From Pseudevernia furfuracea (lineage: Eukaryota; Ascomycota; Lecanoromycetes; Lecanorales; Parmeliaceae), in contig JAIUPT010000050.1 in the NCBI GenBank assembly GCA_022315425.1, forward strand, positions 1,054,001 through 1,118,000: a stretch of 64,000 nucleotides of DNA. Direction: 5' to 3'. Shown one piece after another: positions 44,160 through 55,974 of the stretch. The notes beneath the pieces were generated by a model that was not told where the DNA came from, did no database searches, and saw only the letters and a program-made list of their open reading frames with translations. Both the position numbers and the translations under genes were made by a program. Each line of letters opens with the position of its first letter. Position 1 is the stretch's first letter.

Positions 44160-46672
44160 ATGGGTCCTATCAAATCCTTGCCCACAATGCTTACCATCGA
44201 TGCGAAGCCATACTCTTTTACATTCCCGCCGAGACACACGGCATTGCTCATCATAGACATGCAGCGAGACTTCCTGCTCCCGAATGGCTTCGGAGAGATA
44301 CAGGCTGGCTCTCTTGAAGCTGTACAAGCTTCAATTGCTCCGACCAAGAAGCTTCTCGACGCATTCCGGCAAGCCAACCTACCTATCTTCCACACTCGGG
44401 AGGGTCACAAGCCTGACCTATCAGATTGTCCATCCAACAAGTTGATCAGACAAAAGGGCTTTCCTGAGAACATACAAGATATCAAGGTCATCGGTGATAA
44501 GGGAAAAATGGGAAGATTGCTGGTCCGTGGTGAAATCGGCCATACCCTTGTCGATGAGTTGCAGGCAATTCCTGGAGAAGTCGTAGTAGACAAACCAGGA
44601 AGGGGAGCCTTCTTCAATACCAACTTGATGGAAAAGTTGAAAGCAAAGGCAATCACACATCTCATAATTTGTGGCGTGACTACGGAGTGTTGCTTTGATA
44701 CAACGTTTCGTGAGGCAAACGACCGGGGATTCGAGTGCTGTAAGCTTGATACTGCTCCTTGATATCGGAAGACATTGCTTCCTAGGTTTCAAGCGATTGA
44801 GTTCTGAGTTTTTACGTTTGTGAACTGCACAGGTTGACAATTGTTTGAATGCCGAACCATTGCTTCAATGCTTCATTGGCTTGGCCAATTTGCAGTATGA
44901 CAATACACTCTCGGTCCCTGGCCCATCCTTCTGAGGGTCTGAGATTCAGACGACGTGTAAGCTGGCGAGTAGTCCATGCATTAGCCAGTGATTTAACTTT
45001 TCATCAAAACTTGCCGCTTCATCAAGATCCCCTAGAGCTGACATCGTGGCCAGGTGGAATCGAGGATGCCACTGCTGGCTACAAAGGAGAGTTCAAACCT
45101 TCTGTGCTCGACATGATACATTGGAGCGAAGGCCTTTTCGGATTCGTTGCGTCCCTACAGCCTCTGCTGGATACTCTCGAGTCGTTCGCGCGGTCGCCTG
45201 CCTTGGTTAGCGATAACACTCCTACCCAGACTACCTCAACCTTTGACGGTGTACTGAGTATCTCAAGCCTTCAGACGGCATACCGAACCGGCCTGTCACC
45301 TATCACTGTGATCAGAATGGTGTTTGACAGAATCGAAAACTACAAAAAGGTCGATCCTGCTGTCTGGATTCATTTGGAGGAAGAAGCGTCTGCGCTGGAG
45401 CGAGCGAAGAAGCTCTTGAGCGACTGGCCCGATCGCTCAAGGCTTCCTCCACTCTTTGGTGTACCTTTCAGCGTCAAAGACAGCTTCGACATTGCCGGCC
45501 TCCCCACTACAACTGCATGCCCTTCATTGACACGTATCCCGTTGAAGTCTGCTCCGGCATATGGCCTTCTGTTGGAGCAAGGCGCGATCTTCATTGGCAA
45601 GACCAACCTTGATCAATTGGCGACCGGCCTGACTGGATGTCGATCTCCGTTTGGAATCCCACGCTCTGTGCTCCATCTTGATTACATTTCCGGAGGCTCG
45701 TCCTCAGGAAGCTGTGTCAGTGTTGGGGCTGGCCTGGTAACATTCTCCCTTGGCACAGATACGGCTGGATCGGGAAGGATCCCTGCTGGGTTTAATGGAG
45801 TCGTGGGCTATAAGCCTACTAGAGGATTGATCTCAGCTCAAGGAGTGACGCCAGCATGTCTCTCACTAGACTGCGTTGCCATCATTGCTGGAAATGTCTC
45901 GGATGCTCGCACAGTGTGGGATCTGTGTGCGGAACATGACGAAGAGGACCCCTACGCAAAGGTGACCGCTCCGATACAAAGACACATTAACTCAACTGGA
46001 CCCCAGGCAAAGGCCTTCTATTTTGGCATACCGCCACTCGAAGCGCTAGCGATCTGTAACCCAGCCTACCGCCGGCAATTCGACAAAAGCGTTCAAAGTC
46101 TACATGCCATGGGTGGGCTTTTAAGGCCGGTAGACTGGAGCTCTTTCGAGAAAGCGGGTAAACTCCTGTATGAGGGCTCTTTCGTCTCAGAACGCCTTGC
46201 TAGTCTGCCCGATAATTGGTTTGAAAAGAATCGGGAATACCTTCATCCTGCTATTCGAGAAGTATTTGAGAATGTCATAACGAGGCAAAGCACTGCGATA
46301 CAAGCTTACAGAGACCTACAAGCAAAAGCACTTTACACTCGAAAAGCCGAAAAGACCTTCGCCTACGGCGCGTCTGGCATTGATGTACTGGTGGTCCCTA
46401 CAACTCCAACGCACTGGACTGTCAAGGAAGTACTCGCGGATCCAATCGCAACGAACACCGTGCTAGGCGAGTTCTCTCATTTCGGTAATGTTCTTGATCT
46501 ATGTGCTGTGGCTGTTCCAGCTAGTACTTGTCGTGTGTCGGAGCTCCAAGATAAGCCTGACGCAGAAGGTGTGTTACCCTTTAGTGTTACTTTTCTAGGC
46601 GGCAGTAGGATGGATGGAGAGACCTTGGAGATAGCACGGCGATTCGAGGAGCACATAAGCCAAACAGCATAA
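44160..46672 (+). CDS. fused isochorismatase-like cysteine hydrolase and amidase (biuret/allophanate hydrolase-like)
   Basis: CDS join(44160..44739,45054..46672), 732 aa, one protein by phase. Residues ~20-230 are an isochorismatase-like hydrolase of the biuret hydrolase/RutB group: catalytic Asp in ALLIIDMQRDF, Lys in VVDKPGRGAFFNT, nucleophile Cys in GVTTECCFDTTFREANDRG. Residues ~300-732 are an amidase-signature domain nearest allophanate hydrolase (AtzF): Lys in VPFSVKDSFDIAGLPT, Ser in GGSSSGSCVSVG, Ser in GTDTAGSGRIPAGFNG, then VGYKPTRGL. Biuret hydrolysis yields allophanate, the substrate of the second enzyme, so the fusion would join successive steps of nitrogen release. The substrate is inferred. 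The only intron is 314 bp, long for this window. It joins T|GT and gives ECCGIEDATAGYKGEF, the normal end of the hydrolase fold. Cytosolic; no signal peptide. Confidence 0.88.
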
Positions 46673-47540
46673 CGGCCGGTGGCTGTGATCTTCAATTACA
46701 AGTGGGGGATTTTACCTACGGATTCGAGTTGGCAGCATCTCCACCAACCACCAGTGAGCTGTCCGAGTAGGCACCAGAAGGGCTAAAACCCTCGCTACGT
46801 CTGCCTCAAAATGCACTAGAAAGGGTACGGCCGCAGGAGCCTCACTCCCTGCTCCAGGATACGTTTCAAGTTGGAGACTTCCTCAGCCTTATGTTGCGAT
46901 TGGCTACGAAGCGACGTTTCAAATTGCGCCTAAATCTGAGACTGTTACAACCGATTTTTGCGGAGGCGCATTGGATATAGCAGCGTATCAGAGTTATTCG
47001 TCGACTCCGAAATTACAGACACATGTAGTACTGAGCTTGTCCTGTAACAAATGATGGAAAAGAGAAGTGCTTTTCCGCGACATCTCTTGTCTCGCAAAGC
47101 GACGTCTGCCCCCTTGTCTTTGCAAGTCGAGTGCTTTATACCTGTCGTCCTCTTGTTCCTTTTTTTTCTGCTGCGCTCTCTGAATACATAAGTTTTTGCC
47201 TTGTCTTTCTGCGCTGCAGGAACAGTGTCTCACCCGTCCGTTGAAAACAATTGCTTGCTGGCTGGCCAGTCGATTTAATCTCACACCCTTGATGCATACA
47301 AGTTACGATCTACCCATCATCGTACCCAATTATTAAATACCCGATTTATGCTCGTTTCAATCGGAGTAGCAAGCGACGTTGCTGCGCATCTGGTTGGACG
47401 AGAGCGACGTGTCCAGATCGCTGGGTGTGATAAGGCTGTATTGTAATGTCTATACCAAACGGCAAGTCACGTCAACAGAGACGCGTCTCTAAACCTTCAC
47501 AGAAATTCATCATTAACAGCGGGGCGGGGAGGTCTATATC
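46673..47540. other. intergenic
   Basis: 3' flank of the fused hydrolase gene and upstream region of the two-helix membrane protein gene. No gene is supported. Confidence 0.45.
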
Positions 47541-48906
47541 ATGCGGATCAAAGTCGTGACTTCGATCAATGTGCGCTCAAGTCCATTTGCGAGCCCAAGG
47601 GTTGTGATTCAAGAAGCCTTCCCAGAGCCTCAGGAACACGGCGATTTGGGGGAAAAGTCCTCACCAATGCCTTCTCTTGCTCCAGGCCAGCACCCAAGGG
47701 TGGATCGGTTCATCGCCAGTCAGCGCATACCTCATGGCTCTCGGCTTTCTGGATGGCTTCATGGCTCTTCAGTCCGCAACAAGGATCGGAGGGAACCCCC
47801 CATTCTTACCATGAAGACCTCGCACACCAGCACCTCTTGTTTCGCCGCAGCCGAGCGCCGACACCATGCGCCTGGCATAAGATCGTATCCTTCAACCCGC
47901 GGATTGATAGATCCAGTACATTCGCCAACCTATGGCCCACGGCAACTCACACATGGATCTGACCCAAGACACGATGCTTATCTGGAGCGGCTGCGAGCAG
48001 AGCTGAGCTCTCAGCCTCGTGAGCGTTGCAGCAAGAGACATCACCAGCAGAGGTTAAAACGAGCGCCTACGAAGAAGGGTCGACTTTGCTTTCCACAGAT
48101 CAAGGATTTGAAGATCAGGCAGAAGATAATCGGTTGTCTCTTCTTCGGCACCTTATTGACCATTGTCCTGACAACATGTAAATCTCTCCGCCTAGCCCAA
48201 TAGGTGCTACCATATGCGAACCATCTACTAATGGCTTACAGACCTCGCCCTCGCAATATCCGAATCCTTCCGCGGCCCCACCTTCCATGGCGTTTTCATC
48301 TTCTTCATCCTCGTCCTTACCATCTTATTCTGCCACTACCTGATCCGTCTCTGCATGCTGGCCTTTGAACCCAGAACGCGTTTTGCTCGCAAACGTCAGT
48401 CACCGCTTAGTGCCGATGAGGAAGCATTCGCGCAGCCCAGACAACCAATTCCTGTTGTGCTGGCGAGAGATGAGGAGTTGGGGTTGCACGATATTGACAG
48501 GGTTGAGGAAGAGGGTATGGACGAAGCACTGCCACCGCCACCGCCGGCTTATGGGTTATGGAGGAGTAGTGTGGTATGTCTAGCCGAGTCCCATGAATTG
48601 GTTGGCTCGAAGGTATGCTGACGTGCGTCACTGTAGCGCGCCGATCCAAACCTCATCCACTGGCAAGCAGTCGGACATCATAATGATGTGCAGCAAGAAG
48701 CGAGAGAGATGATCTTTGCTGGGACTGGGCACCGGCCTCCTAGCTATACTTCCAATGGTCACGCGGAGAATGTGTTTGTTGACCGGGTTGAGGGTGTACT
48801 AGAGCCTGAGCCGGTAGCAGCTCCGTTGCCGTTAGTTGCGGAGAGGAGGGCGGCGGGGACGGTCTTCTCGAGAGGTGGTACTACTAGGATGGCAAGATCG
48901 AATTGA
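47541..48906 (+). CDS. two-transmembrane-helix protein of unknown function
   Basis: CDS join(47541..48177,48242..48573,48637..48906), 412 aa. The first ~190 residues are basic, Ser/Arg/His-rich and probably disordered; the start is the first in-frame ATG and is uncertain. Two hydrophobic helices follow: IIGCLFFGTLLTIVLTTYLA, split by intron 1, and FHGVFIFFILVLTILFCHYL. Behind them lies a conserved cytosolic tail: PIPVVLARDEELG, then PPPPPAYGLWRSSVRADPNL and IHWQ. I recall the same PPAYGLW..S.R.DP..I.W ending in many Pezizomycotina proteins without known function. The PPxY-type proline stretch could bind WW domains, for example of a ubiquitin ligase, which is inference. Both introns (64 and 63 bp) are in phase. 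Confidence 0.72.
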
Positions 48907-49094
48907 GGAGTGGTTGATGAGCGAGTCTAGATGTCAGGTATCCCGAGTATGCTTCGATAAGGTTGCGAAGTCGGTTGCATTGGGAACAAACGAATGTAAG
49001 ACGTTACTCAAGGCACCGAGGACTGGCGGATACTGGGTATTGTTACTACATAGAACTGGGATGGATATCAATGTGGAAACACTCTTGATCGATG

Positions 49095-50368
49095 CTAGCT
49101 CCCAAGTTCTCCGAGTATCAAGTTTCGATCCGATGAGCCGCTCACAACTACCGTCCATTAGCAAATTTCCTGCAGGATCCAAGAGAGTAGGCTCACTGAT
49201 CGGCTCATCCCCAGGCGCAAAACGCACATCATTCACCGTTCCCCTATGCCCGGGCAACTTATAGACCAGCTTACTCGTCCTCGCTTCCCAAACACATACA
49301 CTACCGTCACCGCTGCCCACCCCTACTCTCTCCCCCTTCCCATCCCAGCATGCCCTCACAAGGTTCCTTTCCACGCCCACTGGCGCACCAGCAAAAATTT
49401 TTAGACTCCGATCAACGGGCGCGAAAGGTCTGATATCCCATGTTCTCGCTAGCCCATCATGCGAGTAGCTCAGTAAAGACTGTGAATCTGGAGAGATAGA
49501 GAGGGAAGTGACAGTGTCGGTGTGGCCGGGCATGCGATATGCGACTGCTTTTTTCCTGATGTCGTAGGCGAGGATATCACAGTCGATACCGCCGGTGTAG
49601 ATTTCGTTTCCTGCTTCTGCGACAGCGACGCTGGTGATTGGGAAATCTGTCTCGATAAAATCCACAGCTCTTTTCACCCTGGGATCCCAGATCCCCACAC
49701 AACCATCATCGGAGCCTGAGATAAGTATCTCCTCCCCTCTCGGCGAAGCAGTAAGACAATTTACGATTTCCTCATGCCCCTCATGCCGCCGTATTCGCAA
49801 CCCTGTCTCTAGATCCCAAGATGCGAGCGTCGTGTCTGCAGAAGCGGAGAAGATGTTACTGGAGGAGCGGGACCAGTGCAGGTCGAGAACGGCGCCTTTG
49901 TGGCCGTTTAGGATGCCATAATTTTCGCAAGAGCCGTAGGTGCGCCAGAGCATTATGGACCGGTCCATGGAGCCGGAGGCTATGTATTGACCGGAGGGAT
50001 CGAAGCGGGCGGCGAAGACTTCGCCGGAGTGGCCTGGGATTTGTCAATATTGGCATTGATTGGGTACTAGGAAGATAGACTGACCGGTGAGCTCCATTAT
50101 CGGAGCCTGTAGTCCACTTGTGCGTGGCACCTAGGCACACCGATCCATCAGCCGGCCTTCTTTTCGCGACAGTTCAGCACGCGTTCAAGTGGTATTTTCA
50201 GCTGTTAGGGAGAGGAGAGCTTACAGCTTGTATAAGGGCCCCAGATCCAGAGCCACCATTCGTGACTGCCACGGCTTTGCTATCAAGGTCTGTATTGGAT
50301 CTCTGTCTCTTCACTACCATTTGGGATGATCCAAAGGAGTTGGAGGCAGGACGCTTTGCTGCTGACAT
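49095..50368 (-). CDS. spf38: U5 snRNP 40-kDa WD40 protein (Spf38/SNRNP40)
   Basis: CDS complement(join(49095..49147,49197..50033,50085..50130,50225..50368)), 359 aa. A seven-bladed WD40 propeller of the spliceosomal U5 snRNP that contacts Prp8. The N-terminus MSAAKRPASNSFGSSQMVVK leads into VPRTSGLQAPIMELTGHSGE and the blades: IASGSMDRSIMLWRTYG, FSASADTTLASWDLETG, ILISGSDDGCVGIWDPR, IYTGGIDCDILAYDIR, LSYSHDGLARTWDIRPFAP, VGSGDGSVCVWEA. The 49-bp last intron is needed to close the propeller (FAPGDEPIIVSGSSDRNLIL); without it the frame runs on into unrelated residues. All three introns keep phase. It shares its upstream region with bet3. Confidence 0.95.
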
Positions 50369-50684
50369 CTTGGCTGTGGTGGTTATCGGTATGGGGCAAT
50401 TAGAAGGATAGTGAGCTGTTTGATGGGTTGCGGCACATTGCTGTTACTGGATTGACTGAGTACTGCAAAATGAGTTGCTCGAAGCGTTGTCTTGGTGGAA
50501 ACTTGATAAGGCTGAATATTTAGCGCTAGCGACTAGCCGCGCTCGATGTCGGCCCAAGAGCTCTTGTTCTTTAGAGAAGACTTCCACAGTCTCACCCTAT
50601 TGCATGGAGGCTGGAGCCACTTTGCGAATTCGAGTTTTCCTGATCCTCCGCCTTGATGACCTAATTTGACAAATTTGGGCGGCT
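50369..50684. promoter_or_regulatory. short bidirectional promoter of spf38 and bet3
   Basis: Only 316 bp separate the two divergent start codons, so both core housekeeping genes must be driven from this interval. No TATA box is evident. Specific factor sites cannot be assigned. Confidence 0.65.
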
Positions 50685-51536
50685 ATGGCATCAACAAAAG
50701 CCGCAAGAGTAGGAGAAGAGTATGTACCACCACGACCATCGTCAAGAACGGGCATTACTAAGTGTTCAGGGTATGGAAGTAAGTCAACAACTCAGAGCTG
50801 GATCCGCTCCTATATACTCTCTGCATTACGCTTCACCTGTCAGCCAACCTCGACAAAATTCTGACCCAACAAAGGACCCGAGTGGATAAGGTCAATGCCG
50901 AGCTCGTTACCTTGACCTACGGTACGATGGTAGCTCAGCTCTGCTCAGACTTTGATAGCAACTATGCGGAAGTCAATAAACAGTTGGACAAAATGGGATA
51001 CAACATCGGCATGCGACTGGTTGAGGACTTCTTCGCCAAGTCAGGTACTCAAAGGTGTGCCAATCTGAGAGAGACTGCAGAGACCATATCCAAAGTGTGT
51101 ACAAAAGTGCTCTCCAATCTTCTGAAGGACCCTTAGCTACAAAAAAGATCTGAGGCTAAAACCTTGGTAGATAGGATTTAAGATCTTCCTCAATATCACA
51201 CCCACGGTTACGAATTGGACAGCCGATAACAAACAATTCTCGTTGATCTTTGAAGAGAATCCACTGGCGGATTTTGTCGAGCTACCAGACGACGGACGTG
51301 CACAAGATGAGCTATGGTACTCAAACATCTTGTGTGGTATACTGAGAGGAGCTTTGGAAATGGTCGGTCATGCCCTTGACCGCTGTTTGTGGTCCACAGG
51401 CTCACTGTCACGATAGGTCCAAATGCAGGTGGAAGCACACTACGTTAGCGACGTCCTGAGGGGGAACGACACTACAGAGATGCGTATCACCTTGTTGAGA
51501 TACATTGAAGATGAGATGCCGCCAGACGATGAATGA
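50685..51536 (+). CDS. bet3: TRAPP complex subunit Bet3 (TRAPPC3)
   Basis: CDS join(50685..50719,50770..50778,50875..51094,51171..51362,51417..51536), 191 aa. Bet3 is a core subunit of the TRAPP tethering complex, a GEF for Ypt1/Rab1 at the Golgi. MASTKAARVGEEVWKTRVDK is rebuilt from exons 1-3; exon 2 is a 9-nt microexon (GGTATGGAA) with good flanking ttcag and gtaagt. Then come LVTLTYGTMVAQLCSDF, VNKQLDKMGYNIGMRLVEDF, ISKIGFKIFLNITPTVTNWT, FVELPDDGRAQDELWYSNIL and the end RYIEDEMPPDDE. The palmitoylated Cys of Bet3 corresponds to the Cys in AQLCSDF. Four introns of 50, 96, 76 and 54 bp are all in phase. Length is normal for the family. Confidence 0.95.
50770..50778 (+). other. 9-nt microexon of bet3
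   Basis: The bases GGTATGGAA between acceptor TTCAG and donor GTAAGT supply the Val-Trp-Lys of EEVWKTR, where relatives have LWK. Skipping it keeps frame but deletes three residues, including the conserved Trp. Confidence 0.85.
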
Positions 51537-52659
51537 AAGACTTCGAAGTTTGCCGTTGTCAAGTCCGAGTCATACAGTGGTTCGGGTTTCCGAGCCCGGG
51601 CATAATTATTCAAACCAAGTCAAAGTTATCAGACGCATATGCTCTGGACACTTTTCCGATCTTGGACATTACGTGCTACGGCCGCGGGAGCGGTGAGTTG
51701 ATGAGATGCACTGCACCTAGTCGCCTTCTCTTCTGCGTAATCACTTCGGTCCTACGCAGATGTTCGGCTCCCCTCGGCTTTGACTCTCCGAATGGGAGCA
51801 CAACATCCGCTCCAAATGTATCGTCGTTCATCTGGGACATTCTGGAACGTCACACAGACGCTATGTGCTACTTACTCGGCGGACTCAATCTTGATTACGT
51901 GGGTCTGAAATCTGAATATGGTATTGCTGGCTCAAAGAAGCTTCGAGATCCATTCTGCATTTTACACCATCTCCTACAACGAGGCCTATTTGATGTCTTT
52001 CACAGGCCTGGCAGAGACTTTGGCTGCGCCAGTCAATAGAAGTGGTGAGGTGTTATTAAAACATCGCAATTGCGCTGTAATTAAAGGGTTCGGCTGAGGG
52101 TGTGCTGTAATATACCCCAAGACTGTAATATACATTGAGACTAGTGGGGCTTGGCGCCTGATGCCGACCAAAGCCAAACACTCTTCCCTGCCACTCCACC
52201 AACAATCAATGACAACCCGAGTGTCTAGTAACACATACTGACAGTTGTGTCGGTCACTGCATCATCCATTTGCTCTGGCACTTCTGACTTGCTTCTCAGA
52301 GTTGCCCGGGGGCGGCTATCACTGTATCAGCTTCAGCTAGCCCACGGTCGCAAATTGCTGCAGCAAGATCGATTTCCTTTCAGTACTTCATAGATTACGA
52401 TTCAAGCGCACCGCCGAACTTCCGCTGCAGTCTCTAGAGGCTGTCAAGCCTCCGAAACAAAGTCTGGGGAAGTACAGACAACACCACTAACCATATACCG
52501 CTCTCCTCGCTCCTCTTCAGTTCTCGTCAGCTTTGTGCGACTCGGCACCCGGACTTCTGCCACCACTCATGAATTCTTGGCACTGATATCCCTCAAACTC
52601 TTCTCGACGTCGCAACCCATCGCGATAGAGGGAGAGTCTACCGCAACTCACTTGCCGAT
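51537..52659. other. intergenic, with one doubtful ORF
   Basis: A plus-strand frame of 168 codons (51533..52039) overlaps the bet3 stop by four bases. Some parts (DITCYGRGSGELMRC, YLLGGLNLDYVGLKSEYG) read like protein, but no family or splice model was found. From about 52250 the region is the upstream and leader sequence of the Som1-like gene, with CT-rich stretches. Confidence 0.35.
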
Positions 52660-55205
52660 ATGAATCAAATGAATATGGGTGGCTTCAACACCGGTAACGG
52701 GGCGATCGGGAACATGCCCATGCCAAATCATGGGCCCAACGGCGTCGGCAGCAGGATGCCTGATGATCAAGAGGACACCAACTACGAAGCAAGACTCAAT
52801 GCCTACATATATGGCTATTTCTGTGTCAAAGGCAAATGGGAACTCGCAAGGGCGCTGAAGGATAGTGGGGTGGAATTTGAGCCCGCCCTGTTGAATGATA
52901 ATACAAATGGCGCAAACGACAGCATGCAGACAGATTCCAAAGACGGCATAGATCTGAAAAGACCCGATGATCTTCCTGAAGTCCCAAATCTAGGTGATGG
53001 ACAGGGAGGCTCGTTCCTCTCGAGCTGGTTTGCGCTGTTCTGGGACATATATTCAGCGCAGCTGAAGAGTAACCGGGCGAGTGCTAACGCCAATCAGTAT
53101 GTGACACAAACTCAAGTCAGTGATCCTTACTCTCTCCATTCTGCGTCAATTAATCCACCGAGTAGCAACAAGCCCGGATGCGCTCAGAACAGCAAACCCA
53201 AATGCTGCGGGGCATGCCTGCGATGAATCCTGGTCAGCTTGAAACCTATCAACAAATGATGCGATATAATGCCACAAATGGGAACTTACAGCGGAAGGCT
53301 TTAGAGAACAACCGTGGTCAATTTCAGCCGTAAGTCTACCCCTCCAAGATCCCCCTCAGGCTTGTGGTCATCGTGTTTCATTCGTCTGCAAGAAATTCAG
53401 CAGGATCTGTTCTCTAACGAATATTCTACAGGACTGCCCAGCAGATAGCCCAAATGCACCGCCAGGGCATGATGCAAGGAATGCGCAGGGATCCCTCAGA
53501 CATGGACATGAATGGACAGAGACCACGCACACCTTCTGCTGGGGACCATGCACCTTCGCCCAACAAGAGACAACGCATGGATGGCGTCCCGTTCAATGGC
53601 GCACCACATATGATGCCAAATGTTAGAGGTCCACCAGGAATGCCAGGGCATTTGATGGGAGGGGATTCGGCACTCAATGCTAATCAACTGTTGATGCACA
53701 GTGGAATCAATCCAGGTAATTTATCCGATTCCCAGTTTGCCTCCTTCCAGCAGCAAAACCCCGCTGTCCAGCAAAAATCAATCCAAGTGTATGCCCAAAA
53801 CCTTGCAAAGAATCAGCGTCAACAGAGTATGTCAAACGCTGGTGGTATGTCAGATCAGGGCTCACCTCTTATGCCTCCAGGTATGGAACTAGGAGTCGGA
53901 GGACCAGAATACTACGGCGGTGCCAATCCTGGTGCGATGCAAATGCGAGGCGGCGTCCCACCTGGAGCGCCAAACGGTGGGTCCGGAGGAAACCACGCAC
54001 TACAAGACTATCAAATGCAGCTGATGCTCCTCGAGCAACAAAATAAAAAACGTTTACTCATGGCTCGACAAGAGCAAGATACGATCGGTACTGGCAGGCC
54101 CGATGGACAGGGTGGGATGCCAGGTGCCCCGGGCTATGCTCAGGGAATGTCCCCCTCAGGAAGTCGAGGTGGTCCATCACCAGGCCCGAGCGACCAGGCA
54201 AGAAGGGGTACGCCGAAGATGCCGCAGACTACAGGAGTGCCGGGGTCACCGATGCCCGATGGAAGCATGCGAGGGTCTCCTACAGCGATGCCCTTCAACC
54301 CAATGCAACAAGAAATGTATCCACACATCAACGGTGGTGGCATGCGACCGCCGCCCAGCTCCCATCCTCAATTCAACAATGGACAGAATTACACCCCAGA
54401 ACAGCTGGTGGCAATCTCAAAAACGCAGAATGGGGTTAGGATGAATGGAAACTGGCAGCAAGGACCTCCAGGTCAAGCGCCAATGATCCAGGCACCTCAG
54501 CCTCAGCAGGGCGTACAGATGGGAACGCCGCAACAGCGAAACAATGAGATGCCCCCACCACAGGCCGTTCCCAATACCGCTGCGAATGGCCGTCCAGCTT
54601 CTCCCACAGCTCCGCCTACTCCCCAAACAACAAGCAAGGCCAATCCCAAGGGCAAGAAGGATCCGAGGGAACGAAAGGTAATACTTCTTTAACCGCGAAG
54701 CTCAGTAGATACGAGGTTTGTTCTAACATATACTATTTAGAAGCCACCGAAGAAGAATTCAGTGGCCAGTGTACCTCCCACTCCAGCTTCTGAGGCTGAA
54801 CAACCTCCTACTCCTACGCCTGCAACCCCAGTCATATCACAACATGCCTCCTCCTTCGCGGCACCCAAGGCTGATGGTCAGGGTCCGGCCAATATGATGT
54901 CAGGCATAACCCCAGCTGCCCCCGATCAGCTTGTTCCACAGCAACAGGATACAGCAATGTCGGGGTTCATTGATGCAGGAGTCGATGTAAGAGCTTCAAT
55001 CACTCAAAATCATGTTTGACCCCATCTAATCCGTGCTCTTCTATAGGAAACATATAGCATGCCATTCAACAGTGATCTCAACAATCCGGACATACTTGAA
55101 AACTTTGATTTCGAGCAATTCTTACAAACGACCGATGGAGATTTCAACTTCGATCCTGCCACATTCGAGGCTGGCGACAGTATTGAGATTGGCGGTGGTT
55201 CATGA
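52660..55205 (+). CDS. som1: Som1/SomA-like LisH transcriptional regulator
   Basis: CDS join(52660..53115,53166..53329,53432..54677,54741..54986,55047..55205), 756 aa. In moulds this Flo8-related regulator works downstream of cAMP/PKA in adhesion, development and virulence. The LisH motif lies at about residues 46-75 (YEARLNAYIYGYFCVKGKWE, LARALKDSGVEF), followed by a conserved block (GSFLSSWFALFWDIYSAQLK). The remainder is Gln/Met/Pro/Gly-rich, with a putative nuclear signal (SPNKRQRMDG), a Lys-rich block (NPKGKKDPRERKKPPKKN) and an acidic/aromatic end (NPDILENFDFEQFLQTTDG) that looks like an activation domain. Intron 1 uses the donor after TQTQ (gtcagt), not the nearer gtatgt, because only that keeps phase into RMRSEQQTQMLRGMP. 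Introns 2-4 are 102, 63 and 60 bp. Confidence 0.9.
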
Positions 55206-55974
55206 TGCGAATCGAAACACAGTCATCATACCTTCGCTCATTTTTCCCTTTAAAGATAGATGATCTGCGATATCCCAAATCGACCTGAAAATAATCACTG
55301 GAGTCTGTGGATATCTTCCTGGCCTTGCTCCAGACGGCGTTCATACAAACTCGACCTTGGGACATACCTCTTTGCGCGGCTGGAATACTCCCTTCACTGG
55401 ATCTCTGGATAGTGATGTATCTGGTTTACATGTTTCTGCGCCAGTCATTTGCAACCGAATGTGACTACTTGATTAATACTCGTGCAAAAAAGGGGAAAGG
55501 GGATGTGGAAAGGCGTGGTGGAGCTTGACTTTATCTTTACGGTCCTGGAAGGATTCCCAATGTAGCTATGACGTTCTGCTGTTATTATTGTCTTTAAAGG
55601 CTATTGGATAGTGGTCAATAGCATTTAAATGAAGACTGGCAAGAACTGTACATAAGCGTCGTCAAAGACTTGTACATAATCATACAACTGAGATGTAACA
55701 GTCATAAATTTGAAGGAGAGACAACATTCCTCGATCTCAGTCGGGACAATCCATGATCTCTTCCGTAGAAAGTAACAATTCACAAATGAGGGGCAGGGAA
55801 CATGTTTGACGAAGGTAATCTATTATCTACCTTGGCTGCCAGGCTGCGTTCATCAACACTGTTTGCTTGATTGCTGATCAAAACTGTTTGCTTGATTGCT
55901 GATCAACACTGTTTGCTTGATTGCTCATCATTTCACCTATTTCATTGATATAACCTTGCTTCTCGTCCCCAACA
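55206..55974. other. intergenic/leader region
   Basis: 3' flank of the Som1-like gene and upstream region of the dsRBD protein gene. It includes a 25-bp tandem repeat just before the start codon. No gene is supported. Confidence 0.5.
55852..55926 (+). repeat. 25-bp tandem repeat, three units
   Basis: Three units of ATCAACACTGTTTGCTTGAT plus TGCTG, with one change in unit 2 and one at the end of unit 3. They end 48 bp before the ATG at 55975, so they probably lie in the 5' leader or core promoter. Confidence 0.95.

Noticed and set aside
44740..44830. Short hairpin GGAAG..CTTCC in the long hydrolase-amidase intron as an ILE
   Set aside because: The stem is only five pairs, the donor is GTAAGC rather than GTACGT, and there is no alignment to the other elements.
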